Below, piece by piece: positions 9,481 to 17,480 of a stretch of 64,000 nucleotides of DNA. Made by a program: the position numbers and the translations under genes. The first letter of the stretch is position 1, and every line of letters starts with the position of its first letter. The stretch is from Glycocaulis sp051859565 (GTDB taxonomy: Bacteria; Pseudomonadota; Alphaproteobacteria; Caulobacterales; Maricaulaceae). The stretch covers positions 62,001 to 126,000 of the forward strand of contig NZ_JBHYFK010000004.1 in the NCBI RefSeq assembly GCF_051859565.1, written 5' to 3'. The notes below the pieces were generated by a model, which made no database searches, had not been told where the DNA came from, and was given only the letters and a program-made list of their open reading frames with translations.

Positions 9481-9915
9481 ATGAATATGACCGAAGACAA
9501 CACTGCCCCGATAGATCAGGAAGAAGTATTGCGGATGACCACCGACATCGTGGCATCCTACGTCGCCAACAACACGATTGCCGCTGACGGGGTGCCGGAA
9601 ATCATCCGTCAGGTGCATGGCGCGCTGCGTGAGCTGACCGGCGGAGAAGTGAAGCCTGAAGCCAAGGCGAAGCCGGCCGTGCCGGTGTCGCGGTCTGTAA
9701 CTGACGACTACATCATCTGCCTTGAAGACGGCAAAAAGCTGAAAATGCTCAAGCGCTATCTGCGCTCGCAGTATGACATGTCGCCGGACGATTACCGCCG
9801 CAAATGGGGCCTGCCCTCGGACTATCCGATGGTTGCGCCGGCCTATTCGCGCCGCCGGTCCGATTTCGCCAAGGAAATCGGTCTTGGCCGTGGCGGCCGC
9901 AAGTCACGCAAATAG
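9481..9915 (+). CDS. mucR: Ros/MucR-family transcriptional regulator with altered zinc finger
   Basis: The 144-residue protein has an N-terminal oligomerisation region (about 10-55), a linker rich in Ala/Lys/Pro, and a Ros-type DNA-binding domain (about 75-135: DDYIICLEDGKKLKMLKRYL, then SPDDYRRKWGLPSDYPMVAP). Family members act as global, nucleoid-like repressors in alphaproteobacteria. Cys80 is kept, but the second Cys is Asp83 and the usual His positions are Tyr93, Gln97 and Tyr98, so zinc binding is unlikely. Relatives without zinc can still fold. The ATG at 9481 is chosen for its AGGTG site; the ATG at 9487 is also possible. Confidence 0.9.
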   Translation: MNMTEDNTAPIDQEEVLRMTTDIVASYVANNTIAADGVPEIIRQVHGALRELTGGEVKPEAKAKPAVPVSRSVTDDYIICLEDGKKLKMLKRYLRSQYDMSPDDYRRKWGLPSDYPMVAPAYSRRRSDFAKEIGLGRGGRKSRK

Positions 9916-9930
9916 TCTCTGGCTTGATGG

Positions 9931-10176
9931 TCAGACGATGACGCCCCGGCCTTTTGGCCGGGGCGTTTTTTCTGTGCCGTCGGTGTTCAGGCCGAGACGC
10001 CGCGCCAGCTTGCGCAAGGCCACCCGCTCCAGATCATGGCGTGCTGACCGTGCCGGACCGAAGACAACCACTTCGGTTCCGGTAGCCGCATCTATAGCGG
10101 CAAGCCGAACCGAATCTGCGAGCCCCTGATACTCAAAGATGATTTCCCGGCCGGGCAGTCCGCCTCGGCCCGTCAT
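9931..10176 (-). CDS. Small conserved alphaproteobacterial protein (DUF6898-like)
   Basis: The 81-residue product contains EIIFEYQGLADSVRLAAIDAATGTEVVVFGP, then a helix with DLERVALRKLARRLG. The AIDAATGTEV and LERVALRKL elements resemble a small family annotated DUF6898 in alphaproteobacteria; that match is from memory. Its start overlaps the hemA stop (TAATG), so it is translated with hemA. The last ten codons (TPRPKGRG region) are encoded by the terminator stem shared with mucR. Function is unknown. Confidence 0.65.
   Translation of the reverse strand: MTGRGGLPGREIIFEYQGLADSVRLAAIDAATGTEVVVFGPARSARHDLERVALRKLARRLGLNTDGTEKTPRPKGRGVIV
9941..9971. terminator. Intrinsic terminator after mucR, embedded in the end of the convergent gene
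   Basis: The stem ACGCCCCGGCC / GGCCGGGGCGT closes a TTTT loop and is followed by a T-run, 26 bases after the mucR stop. The same bases encode the C-terminal residues of the minus-strand small gene. Confidence 0.88.
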
Positions 10177-11390
10177 TACGCGACCCGGGCGTTCGCATAC
10201 CGCGCGTATACAGCCTGCAGCGCGGCAATCAGCTGATCGAACATCTCGTCGGTATGCAGCGGCGACGGCGTGAAGCGCATCCGCTCCGTGCCTTTCGGGA
10301 CAGTGGGATAGTTAATCGGCTGAACATAAATCCCGTGCTCATCGAGCAGCGCATCCGTTATCCGCTTGCACAGTACCGGATCACCCACATGCACCGGCAC
10401 GATATGCGTCGCGGACTCCATTACCGGCAGTCCAGCCGCCTTCATGCGGGCTTTCAGCGTCGCTGCCCGTTCCTGGTGCTGGTCGCGCAAATGGGAGGAG
10501 GATTTGAGATATTCCACGCTGGCGCGCGCGCCAGCAGCCAGCACAGGTGCAAGCGAGGTCGTGAAAATGAACCCCGGCGCCGCAGACCGCACCGCGTCGC
10601 ATATCACCGCATCAGCAGCAATATACCCGCCCATGACGCCAAAGGCCTTGCCGAGCGTCCCTTCGATGATGTCGAAACGGTGCATCAGACCATCACGCTC
10701 GGCAATTCCGGCGCCACGCATGCCGTAAAGGCCGACCGCGTGTACCTCGTCGAGATAAGTCAGGGCGTTGTACTTGTCGGCGAGATCACAGACCGCCTCA
10801 AGCGGACCGATATCGCCGTCCATCGAATAGACCGACTCAAGGGCGATGAGCTTGGGCGCGTCCAGAGGCGCGGCTTTCAGCAGTTCTTCAAGGTGGGCGA
10901 CGTCATTATGCCGCCAGACATGCTTCTCGCAGCCGGAATGGCGCACGCCTTCGATCATGGACGCATGGTTCAGCGCGTCCGAATAAATGATGAGGCCAGG
11001 CAGTATCTTGCCGAGCGTCGCCAGCGTGGCCTGATTGGCGATATAGCCGGACGTGAAGAGCAGCGCGGATTCCTTCTGGTGAAGGTCTGCCAGCGAGCGC
11101 TCCAGTTCCACATGGTAGTGCGTCGTGCCCGAGATATTGCGTGTACCGCCAGAGCCGGCCCCGACATCGTCAATCGCCTGCTTCATCGCGCCCGTCACGC
11201 ACGCGCTCTGCCCCATGCCCAGATAATCGTTGGAACACCAGACGGTGACCTCGCGCATGCTGCCATCATCGGCGCGGTAGCGTGCTTTCGGAAACTCGCC
11301 CTTCTTGCGCAGCAGGTCGGCGAACACGCGGTAACGCCCTTCGGCACGCACCCGTGCGACCGACGCCTTGAATGCTGCTGCGTAATCCAT
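10176..11390 (-). CDS. hemA: 5-aminolevulinate synthase
   Basis: This 404-residue PLP enzyme condenses glycine with succinyl-CoA, the first step of haem synthesis by the C4 (Shemin) route used by alphaproteobacteria. Signatures include WCSNDYLGMGQ, GSGGTRNISGTTHYHVELE, the YLDEVHAVGLYG active-site segment and the Lys-bearing LGKAFGVMGGY. I use the ATG at 11390 (MDYAAAFKASV), which has AGGAG about 9 bases upstream; longer in-frame starts give a non-family extension. The next pathway enzyme, HemB, is encoded 4 kb away on the other strand. Confidence 0.97.
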   Translation of the reverse strand: MDYAAAFKASVARVRAEGRYRVFADLLRKKGEFPKARYRADDGSMREVTVWCSNDYLGMGQSACVTGAMKQAIDDVGAGSGGTRNISGTTHYHVELERSLADLHQKESALLFTSGYIANQATLATLGKILPGLIIYSDALNHASMIEGVRHSGCEKHVWRHNDVAHLEELLKAAPLDAPKLIALESVYSMDGDIGPLEAVCDLADKYNALTYLDEVHAVGLYGMRGAGIAERDGLMHRFDIIEGTLGKAFGVMGGYIAADAVICDAVRSAAPGFIFTTSLAPVLAAGARASVEYLKSSSHLRDQHQERAATLKARMKAAGLPVMESATHIVPVHVGDPVLCKRITDALLDEHGIYVQPINYPTVPKGTERMRFTPSPLHTDEMFDQLIAALQAVYARYANARVA

Positions 11391-11521
11391 GTCGTGTTCT
11401 CCTGACCGCTCTGATGGCGGACTATCGGGCCGGTCTTGTCTGAGCCGTATATGGACTGGTTTCATGCATACCGGAAGGCGGACCGATTGTCGCGCCTTCT
11501 AGTTGAAACTGTTTCGCAATT

Positions 11522-12418
11522 TCATTCCGTCCTGTTGGCGGCAATCATTTCAATGATCCCTGAGAAGTCTTTCTCATTCCCGCCGGATTCGGTGAACAGG
11601 GTGTAGAGCTTCTCGGCATGGGCGCCGAGCGGAATGGCGGCGTTCGCCGATTGCGCGGTTTCCAGTGCAAGGCGCAGATCCTTCAGCATCATGGGCGCCG
11701 CAAACCCCGGCTTGTAGCCGCGATTGGACGGGGCGGCCGGAACCGGCCCCGGCACCGGGCAATAGCTCGTCATCGACCAGTTCTGCCCCGACGCCTTGGA
11801 CGAAATGTCGAAGAAGCGCTGCGGGTCGAGGCCCAGCTTCTGTGCCAGCGCAAACGCTTCGCACGTGCCGATCATGTGGATACCCAGCAGCATGTTGTTG
11901 CAGATCTTGGCGGCCTGCCCTGCCCCGGAATCACCGGCGCGGATCACCGCCTTCCCCATCTTCTCCAGATAAGGCCTTGCCGCTTCGAAAGCCTCTTCAG
12001 GCCCGCCGACCATGAAGGTCAGCGTGCCGCCTTCGGCCGCCGCCACGCCGCCAGATACCGGCGCATCGACGAACTTGATCCCGGCCTTCGCCGCCACGCC
12101 GCCAACGGCGCGCGCCGAATCCACATCAATCGTCGAGCAATCCATCAAAATGGCGTCGGGCTTCACATGGGCGATGATCCCCTCCTCGCCCTCATAAATG
12201 CCCCGCACATGCTTGCCGGCGGGCAGCATGGTCACAACCGCATCGGCGCCAGAGACCGCTTCGAGCACGCTTGATGCGGCCTTGCCGCCCTGCCCGGAAA
12301 ACACCGCGACCGCATCCTGATTGAGGTCGAACCCGCGCACCTCATGGCCGGCCTTGACCAGATTCACGGCCATGCCCGAACCCATATTGCCCAGTCCGAT
12401 AAAGGCGATGACGGCCAT
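11522..12418 (-). CDS. mmsB: 3-hydroxyisobutyrate dehydrogenase
   Basis: This 298-residue NAD-dependent enzyme oxidises 3-hydroxyisobutyrate to methylmalonate semialdehyde in valine breakdown. It has the N-terminal Rossmann motif FIGLGNMGSGMAVNLVKAGH, the substrate-binding DAPVSGGVAAAEGGTL stretch at about 118-133, and the catalytic Lys in KICNNMLLG. It follows the 3-hydroxyisobutyryl-CoA hydrolase gene by 30 bp, which supports the valine role over other beta-hydroxyacid dehydrogenases. mmsA is not in the window. Confidence 0.93.
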   Translation of the reverse strand: MAVIAFIGLGNMGSGMAVNLVKAGHEVRGFDLNQDAVAVFSGQGGKAASSVLEAVSGADAVVTMLPAGKHVRGIYEGEEGIIAHVKPDAILMDCSTIDVDSARAVGGVAAKAGIKFVDAPVSGGVAAAEGGTLTFMVGGPEEAFEAARPYLEKMGKAVIRAGDSGAGQAAKICNNMLLGIHMIGTCEAFALAQKLGLDPQRFFDISSKASGQNWSMTSYCPVPGPVPAAPSNRGYKPGFAAPMMLKDLRLALETAQSANAAIPLGAHAEKLYTLFTESGGNEKDFSGIIEMIAANRTE

Positions 12419-12448
12419 GATGTGTCCTCCGGAGATTATGGTTATTGT

Positions 12449-13498
12449 CTAGTCGAGAAAGCTCTGTTCGCGCTCCGCTTCCAGCGGAACGAACATCGCC
12501 TCCACGTCTTCAGGGCGCATTTGCGGCCCCCATTTGGGTGCATTGTCCTTGTCGAGGATGACAGCGCGCACGCCCTCGTAGAAGTCCGAACCCTCCACCA
12601 GCAGACGCATCGAAACGCGCAAATCCTGCTGCATCACAGCGCGCAAATCGAGATCTGCGCCCTTGCGCAGCGCGGCCAGCGTGACCGCGCAGGAGGTGGG
12701 CGATTTGGAGTTGAGGATGGAGAGCTGCTTGGCCGACCAGGCGTCGCCAGCCGCCTCGAGGCGCGCTTTCATCGCGGCCAGCTCATCACCGGCAAACGCC
12801 GCATCGATGAGCCCGCCCAGATGCGCCAGATCAGACTCGCCCGGATCACCGGCATGGGCTTCCAGAATGTCTTCCAGCGCCTCGCCATCAGCATCGAGCT
12901 CAGCGCTCTCCAGCGCGGCGATAAGGGCCTCCTGCCGGTCTGACGGCACATAGTGCGTGGCCACGCCAGCCGCGAGGCTGTCAGCGGCTTTCAGGCGCGC
13001 GCCCGTCAGCCCCATCCACATGCCCGTCTCGCCTTTCAGGCGCGGCAGGAAATACGCGCCGCCAACATCCGGGTGGAAGCCGATGCCGGTTTCCGGCATC
13101 GCAAACATCGTCCGGTCGCCCGCCACGCGGTGCGAGCCGTGAACCGAAATGCCGACCCCGCCCCCCATCGTGATGCCGTCGATCAGGGCGATATAGGGCT
13201 TGGGATATTCAAAGATCAGCGTGTTGAGCTGGTATTCGTCGCGCCAGAATTTCCAGGCTTCATCGCCGCCCGCCTTGCCGCTTTCCGCCAGCATGCGAAT
13301 GTCGCCGCCCGCGCAGAAGCCCTTGCCCCCTGCCCCGTCAACGACAACCGCTTTAACCGCATCGTCATCGCGCCAGCCGAGCAGCGCCTTGATGAGACCG
13401 TCCACCATTTCCTGATTGAGGGCGTTCAGCGCCTCAGGCCGGTTCAGCGTGATACGGCCAACTGAGCCGGTTTTGCGGGCGTTTATGAGGGAGGTCAT
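12449..13498 (-). CDS. 3-hydroxyisobutyryl-CoA hydrolase (enoyl-CoA hydratase/isomerase family)
   Basis: The 349-residue crotonase-fold protein most resembles HIBYL-CoA hydrolases, which release free 3-hydroxyisobutyrate in valine degradation. Key segments are GRITLNRPEALNALN at 13-27, the oxyanion-hole region GKGFCAGGDIRML, GITMGGGVGISVHGSHRV and the acidic MPETGIGFHPDVGGAYFL. The longer C-terminal part (about 100 residues beyond a simple enoyl-CoA hydratase) also fits HIBCH. It lies between mmsB and a toxin-antitoxin pair. Confidence 0.9.
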   Translation of the reverse strand: MTSLINARKTGSVGRITLNRPEALNALNQEMVDGLIKALLGWRDDDAVKAVVVDGAGGKGFCAGGDIRMLAESGKAGGDEAWKFWRDEYQLNTLIFEYPKPYIALIDGITMGGGVGISVHGSHRVAGDRTMFAMPETGIGFHPDVGGAYFLPRLKGETGMWMGLTGARLKAADSLAAGVATHYVPSDRQEALIAALESAELDADGEALEDILEAHAGDPGESDLAHLGGLIDAAFAGDELAAMKARLEAAGDAWSAKQLSILNSKSPTSCAVTLAALRKGADLDLRAVMQQDLRVSMRLLVEGSDFYEGVRAVILDKDNAPKWGPQMRPEDVEAMFVPLEAEREQSFLD

Positions 13499-13522
13499 CG
13501 GGCCGGAAATCCTTATGTGCGT

Positions 13523-13930
13523 CTAGCGGAGGTCGATGAAAGGCGCACCAAGCGCCTCGCAGGCTGCTAACAGCCCGGCATCCCGGCTGGCAAGGGGCGC
13601 GTCCAGCGTCACCGCCAGCGAAAGATAGGCGAAATCGAACAGGGAAAGGCCTGCCGCCAGTGCGCCCTGGCCGCTTGCCAAGGTGTCGTCTATCGAAGCC
13701 GGAGCGAAATAGCGGATGCCCAAGGCGTCCAGACCGTCGAGAGCATCTTGGTAAATCAGGCCCCGCCGTGAAAACCGGACGAACTGATTGCCCACCTCCC
13801 AGCCGAAGATATAGGGCGCTGCCAGTTCGTACTCATCAGATTGCGCGAGCAGCTTTTGCGTTGCTGGCGTCGATTGCGAGGGCAGCACCCACGCAATCGC
13901 GACCGATGCATCAAGCACGAGCGCGCTCAA
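13523..13930 (-). CDS. vapC: VapC-like PIN-domain ribonuclease toxin
   Basis: The 135-residue PIN-fold protein has the expected acidic residues: Asp in VLDASVAIAWVLP, Glu in FGWEVGNQF, and Asp residues in SLFDFAYLSLAV and LASRDAGLL. VapC toxins are RNases that cut tRNA or rRNA when the antitoxin is degraded. It overlaps the antitoxin gene by 4 bases (ATGA), the usual antitoxin-first arrangement, and ends 24 bp before the hydrolase gene. Confidence 0.92.
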   Translation of the reverse strand: MSALVLDASVAIAWVLPSQSTPATQKLLAQSDEYELAAPYIFGWEVGNQFVRFSRRGLIYQDALDGLDALGIRYFAPASIDDTLASGQGALAAGLSLFDFAYLSLAVTLDAPLASRDAGLLAACEALGAPFIDLR

Positions 13931-14187
13931 GTGCGGCCAAGCTCTTTAAGCTCTTCCCAGCTGAGCGCATCCTCTTCCGGGTCTGGCCGGATGGTGGCGC
14001 CAAGGGCGCGAAAGCGCTCTACCAGCTCACGGGCTGGTACTTTTTTCCGGGGCTGCCGTGATGGCACCAGATCCGCCAGCGGCTTGCCGTGGCGGGTGAT
14101 GGTGATGGGCTCGCCCGTCTTCTCCAGCTCGTCGAGCAGGCGGGAGAGATGGGTTTTGGCCTCAAGCACGCCGACATATTTCATCAT
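13927..14187 (-). CDS. Phd/YefM-family antitoxin
   Basis: The 86-residue product opens with MMKYVGVLEAKTHLSRLLDE, the DNA-binding and dimerisation part of Phd/YefM antitoxins, followed by PITITRHGKPLADLVP and a charged C-terminal tail that would wrap the toxin. I use the ATG at 14187; a TTG four codons upstream overlaps the operator and is less likely. Such antitoxins repress their own operon, and a matching operator array lies immediately upstream. Confidence 0.9.
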   Translation of the reverse strand: MMKYVGVLEAKTHLSRLLDELEKTGEPITITRHGKPLADLVPSRQPRKKVPARELVERFRALGATIRPDPEEDALSWEELKELGRT

Positions 14188-14197
14188 GGCACCCGTC

Positions 14198-14245
14198 AAT
14201 TCTGACCAGAAGTCTGACCATAATAGCTCAAATTCTGGTCAGAAT
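14198..14245. promoter_or_regulatory. Operator array of the toxin-antitoxin module
   Basis: ATTCTGACCAGAA (14199-14211) is repeated in perfect inverted form at 14233-14245, and a third TCTGACCA half-copy lies at 14213-14220, in direct orientation 12 bases from the first. Each arm is itself nearly palindromic (TTCTG..CAGAA). The array begins 11 bases upstream of the antitoxin ATG, the position expected for autorepression by the antitoxin/toxin complex. Confidence 0.75.
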
Positions 14246-14282
14246 CCATGGTGGACGGCCTTTGCGCCCCCTATCGGGTCAT

Positions 14283-14478
14283 GGCCCGGTTTATCCGGGC
14301 CACCCATGCCTGAGAGCTTGCTTTTCCCTGATCCTTCGAGCGCCACCGCGTCCGCAAGGATAAGGGAAAAGCCCCAGAGCCCTCATCCTAGCGGACGCGG
14401 TGGCGCTCGAAGGGCGAGGGCGTAGTTTCTTTGCAGGCATGGGGCCCCCGGACCGCTACGCGGGCGGAGGATGACAGC
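14283..14478. repeat. Nested palindromic repeat element
   Basis: Inside the gap 14246-14482 an outer pair CCCATGCCTG (14303-14312) / CAGGCATGGG (14434-14443) encloses a 23-bp perfect inverted repeat (14333-14355 / 14391-14413). A separate hairpin GGCCCGG-TTTAT-CCGGGCC lies at 14283-14301. The inner part shares its architecture (CCTTCGAG, AGGAT-AGGG, AAAA, CCCTCATCCT, CTCGAAGG) with the elements at 16.7 kb and 30.5 kb. No coding sequence is evident here. Confidence 0.8.
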
Positions 14479-14482
14479 CCCC

Positions 14483-15619
14483 CTACCGCAAAACATCCTT
14501 CGCGATGATGACGCGCATGATCTCGTTGGTGCCTTCAAGAATCTGGTGGACGCGCAGATCGCGCACGATCCGCTCGATCGGGTAGTCCTTCAGATAGCCA
14601 TACCCGCCATGCAGCTGCAGGGCGTCGTTTGCGATCTTGAAGCCGAGATCGGTCGCGAACCGCTTCGCCATCGCGCAGTATTTCGGCGCGGACGGGTCAT
14701 TGGCATCCAGCGCGGCGGCCGCGCGGTAGAGCATGAGGCGCGAGGCTTCCAGCTCGGTTGCCATATCGGCCAGCTTGAATTCATTGGCCTGAAACGCGGA
14801 GACCGGCTTGCCGAACTGCTTGCGCTCTTTGGTGTAGGCCACGGCGAGATCAAAGGCTTCGGACGCACCGCCCAGCGAGCACGCGCCGATATTGATGCGC
14901 CCGCCATTGAGGCCCTTCATGGCCAGCGTAAAGCCCATGCCCTCGTCCGCGAGGCGGTTCTCCACCGGCACCCGGCAGTCTTCAAACGTCACGACAGCTG
15001 TGGGCTGCGAGTTCCAGCCCATCTTCTTCTCGTTCGCACCGAAGGAGAGGCCCGGCGTGCCCTTCTCCACCACGATTGTAGAGATGCCTTTCGGCCCGTC
15101 TTCGCCCGTGCGGCACATGACGACATACAGGTCAGACACCCCGCCGCCGGAGATGAAGGCTTTCGCGCCGTTCAGCACATAATGGTCGCCATCGCGCACA
15201 GCCTTGGTGCGCAGGCTGGCGGCATCGGAGCCCGCACCGGGTTCGGTCAGGCAGTAGGAGCCGATAATCTCCATGGCGGTCAGGCGCGGCAGCCAGCGCT
15301 GGCGCTGTTCCTCGCTGCCCCAGCTATCGATCATCCAGCTGACCATGTTGTGGATGGAGATGAAGGCGGCGGTCGAAACGCACCCGCGCGAGAGCTGCTC
15401 AAAGATCAGCGCCGCATCAAGCCGGCTCATGCCAGATCCGCCCACATCATCGCGTGTATAGATGCCCGCAAAGCCCATCTCGGCGGCTTCTTTGAGGACA
15501 TCGACCGGGAAATGCTTTTCCTCGTCCCAGCGCGCGGCATTGGGCTTTAAACGGTCATCAGAGAATTTGCGTGCGGCGTCCTGAATCAGCGCCTGCTCTT
15601 CCGTCAGCTCGAAATTCAC
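14483..15619 (-). CDS. Acyl-CoA dehydrogenase, probably isobutyryl-CoA dehydrogenase
   Basis: The 378-residue FAD enzyme has the family's usual length and motifs: VNFELTEEQALIQDAARKF at the start, the YCLTEPGAGSDAASLRT flavin-binding segment, QANEFKLADMATELEASRLM, and the C-terminal LQLHGGYGYLKDYPIERIVRD. The QILEGTNEIMR segment carries the expected catalytic Glu. The start is GTG at 15619, with a perfect AGGAGG 6-7 bases upstream. With the hydrolase and MmsB genes downstream, isobutyryl-CoA (valine route) is the likely substrate. Other short branched acyl-CoAs remain possible. Confidence 0.88.
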   Translation of the reverse strand: MNFELTEEQALIQDAARKFSDDRLKPNAARWDEEKHFPVDVLKEAAEMGFAGIYTRDDVGGSGMSRLDAALIFEQLSRGCVSTAAFISIHNMVSWMIDSWGSEEQRQRWLPRLTAMEIIGSYCLTEPGAGSDAASLRTKAVRDGDHYVLNGAKAFISGGGVSDLYVVMCRTGEDGPKGISTIVVEKGTPGLSFGANEKKMGWNSQPTAVVTFEDCRVPVENRLADEGMGFTLAMKGLNGGRINIGACSLGGASEAFDLAVAYTKERKQFGKPVSAFQANEFKLADMATELEASRLMLYRAAAALDANDPSAPKYCAMAKRFATDLGFKIANDALQLHGGYGYLKDYPIERIVRDLRVHQILEGTNEIMRVIIAKDVLR

Positions 15620-15670
15620 GGCAAACCTCCTGACAAGCTCTAATGGTCTTTGGCACGCGAGATAGACGAA

Positions 15671-16654
15671 ATGGCCCTGTTTCCCAATACCCGCCTGCGG
15701 CGCACGCGCAGCCAGCCCTGGATCCGCAATCTGGTACGCGAGACCCATCTGACCCCGCACGACCTCATCTGGACGATTGTCGTATCAGACAGCGCAGACC
15801 CTATCGAGCCGGTCGAAGCCATGCCCGGCACGGTGCGCATGAGTGTCGCCGAAGCGGCGAAAGCCGCGAAGCGCGCGCGTGATCTTGGCATCCCGGCGAT
15901 TGCCGTCTTCCCGCACATCGACCCTTCTCTGAAGGATGGTTCCGGCAAGGAAGCGCTCAATTCCGATGGCCTTGTCATGCGGGCGGTCAAAGCGATGAAA
16001 GATGCCGCGCCGGAGGTGGGGATTATCTGCGATGTCGCGCTCGACCCCTTCACCGATCATGGCCATGACGGCGTTATGGAGAACGGGGTGATCCTCAATG
16101 ACGCGACCGTCGACCTCCTCATCGCGCAGAGCCTGGCCCAGGTTGAGGCGGGCTGCGATGTGCTGGCCCCTTCCGACATGATGGATGGCCGCATCGGCGC
16201 GATCCGGGGTGCGCTGGAGGAAGCGGGTCATACCGACACGCTGATCCTCTCCTATGCCGCGAAGTATGCATCGGGCTTTTATGGCCCGTACCGCTCCGCC
16301 ATCGGCTCGGCGGCGCTGAAAGGCGACAAGAAGACCTATCAGATGGACCCGGCCAATACCGATGAAGCCCTGCGCGAAGTGGCCATGGACATTGAAGAAG
16401 GCGCCGACATGGTGATGGTGAAACCGGGCCTGCCCTATCTCGACATCGTCACCCGCGTGAAGGAGGCGTTCGGCGTGCCGACCTATGCCTTCCAGGTGTC
16501 CGGCGAGTACGCCATGATCATGGCGGCCGCGCAAAACGGCTGGATTGATGGCGAGCGGGTGATGATGGAAACCCTCACCTGCTTCAAGCGCGCAGGCGCA
16601 GACGGCATCCTCACCTATTTCGCGCCCATGGCGGCGGAGATACTGGGGGAGTAG
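15671..16654 (+). CDS. hemB: Delta-aminolevulinic acid dehydratase (porphobilinogen synthase)
   Basis: The 327-residue enzyme joins two 5-aminolevulinates into porphobilinogen. The two Schiff-base lysines are seen in LSYAAKYASGFYGPYR and MVMVKPGLPYLDI. The metal loop reads CDVALDPFTDHGHDG, with Ala and Asp in place of the Cys residues of zinc enzymes, so this is the Mg-dependent class. I start at ATG 15671 (MALFPNTRLRR); an in-frame TTG at 15650 is an alternative. It is divergent from the acyl-CoA dehydrogenase with only about 50 bp between starts. Confidence 0.96.
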   Translation: MALFPNTRLRRTRSQPWIRNLVRETHLTPHDLIWTIVVSDSADPIEPVEAMPGTVRMSVAEAAKAAKRARDLGIPAIAVFPHIDPSLKDGSGKEALNSDGLVMRAVKAMKDAAPEVGIICDVALDPFTDHGHDGVMENGVILNDATVDLLIAQSLAQVEAGCDVLAPSDMMDGRIGAIRGALEEAGHTDTLILSYAAKYASGFYGPYRSAIGSAALKGDKKTYQMDPANTDEALREVAMDIEEGADMVMVKPGLPYLDIVTRVKEAFGVPTYAFQVSGEYAMIMAAAQNGWIDGERVMMETLTCFKRAGADGILTYFAPMAAEILGE

Positions 16655-16663
16655 CGGTCAAAC

Positions 16664-16779
16664 TTTTCCCTCGTCCTTCGAGACGCTCACTGCGTTCGCC
16701 CTCAGGATGAGGGAAAAAGCTCAACCCAAGCCCTCATCCTGAGGGGCTTCGTCAGAAGCCGTCTCGAAGGACGAGGGCT
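16664..16779. repeat. Palindromic intergenic repeat, family A
   Basis: CCCTCGTCCTTCGAGACG (16668-16685) is inverted at 16760-16777, with an inner pair CCTCAGGATGAGGG (16700-16713) / CCCTCATCCTGAGG (16731-16744). It lies between the convergent hemB and TRIC-like genes (gap 16655-16847) and could fold into a long cruciform or act as a terminator-like end. The rest of the gap shows nothing recognisable. Confidence 0.88.
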
Positions 16780-16847
16780 TAGGTGTGCGCATTTCCTGCA
16801 CGAGGTCCCGGATCGGCTACGCCGTCCGGGATTTCAGGTTCGGCAAA

Positions 16848-17480
16848 CTAATCAACCCGCCCGATCGGTGGCAGGGACCAGCCAAAGAGGATGGCCGCGC
16901 CGCGTATCGTGAAAGCCAGCGCAGCGGCCCCGAGCGCGGCGACGCTGGTCATCACCCCCATCTGCACCGCGATGATATAGGCCGAAGCCCCTGCGAGCGC
17001 CGCGAGCGCATAGATTTCAGCACGCAGGATAAGCGGCACCTCGTTGACGATGATGTCGCGTAGCAGTCCGCCAAAGGCGGCGCTCATCACACCAGTCAAC
17101 GCAGCGATGGACCAGTGCGCCCCGGCGGCGAGGCCAGCTTGTGCCCCGATCACACAGAATACGCTGAGGCCCGCCGCATCGGCCCAGACCAGAGCTTTGA
17201 GCCGTATGCCCTTGCCCGACGTGACCAGTGCCGAGGCGTAATAACCCGCGATACCGCCGATCAGCGCCAGCGCGAGATATTCCGGCGCATTGACCCAATA
17301 GACCGGAAGGCTTCCCAGGATCATGTCGCGCAGCGTACCGCCGCCCATGCCGGTCACGGCGCCCAGAATGGCTGCGCCAAACGGATCCAGCCGGTTGCGC
17401 GCGGCGATGATCCCGCCAGAGACGGCGAACAGGAACACGCCTGCATGGTCGAGAATGGAAAAGAGAAGCTCGACGCTCAT
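16848..17480 (-). CDS. TRIC-type cation channel family membrane protein
   Basis: The 210-residue protein has about seven hydrophobic helices arranged as two similar halves, each with the family motif: GMGGGTLRDMILG at about 44-56 and SAAFGGLLRDIIVNEVP further on. Bacterial members (formerly UPF0126, YicG/YadS-like) are homotrimeric cation channels related to animal TRIC. Its ATG overlaps the preceding dehydrogenase stop by 4 bases, so the two are co-translated. The physiological ion is not known from sequence. Confidence 0.88.
   Translation of the reverse strand: MSVELLFSILDHAGVFLFAVSGGIIAARNRLDPFGAAILGAVTGMGGGTLRDMILGSLPVYWVNAPEYLALALIGGIAGYYASALVTSGKGIRLKALVWADAAGLSVFCVIGAQAGLAAGAHWSIAALTGVMSAAFGGLLRDIIVNEVPLILRAEIYALAALAGASAYIIAVQMGVMTSVAALGAAALAFTIRGAAILFGWSLPPIGRVD

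Noticed and set aside
15643..15671. Alternative starts for hemB at 15643 or 15650.
   Set aside because: The first is in another frame. The second is a TTG that would add seven residues without family support, so ATG 15671 is preferred.
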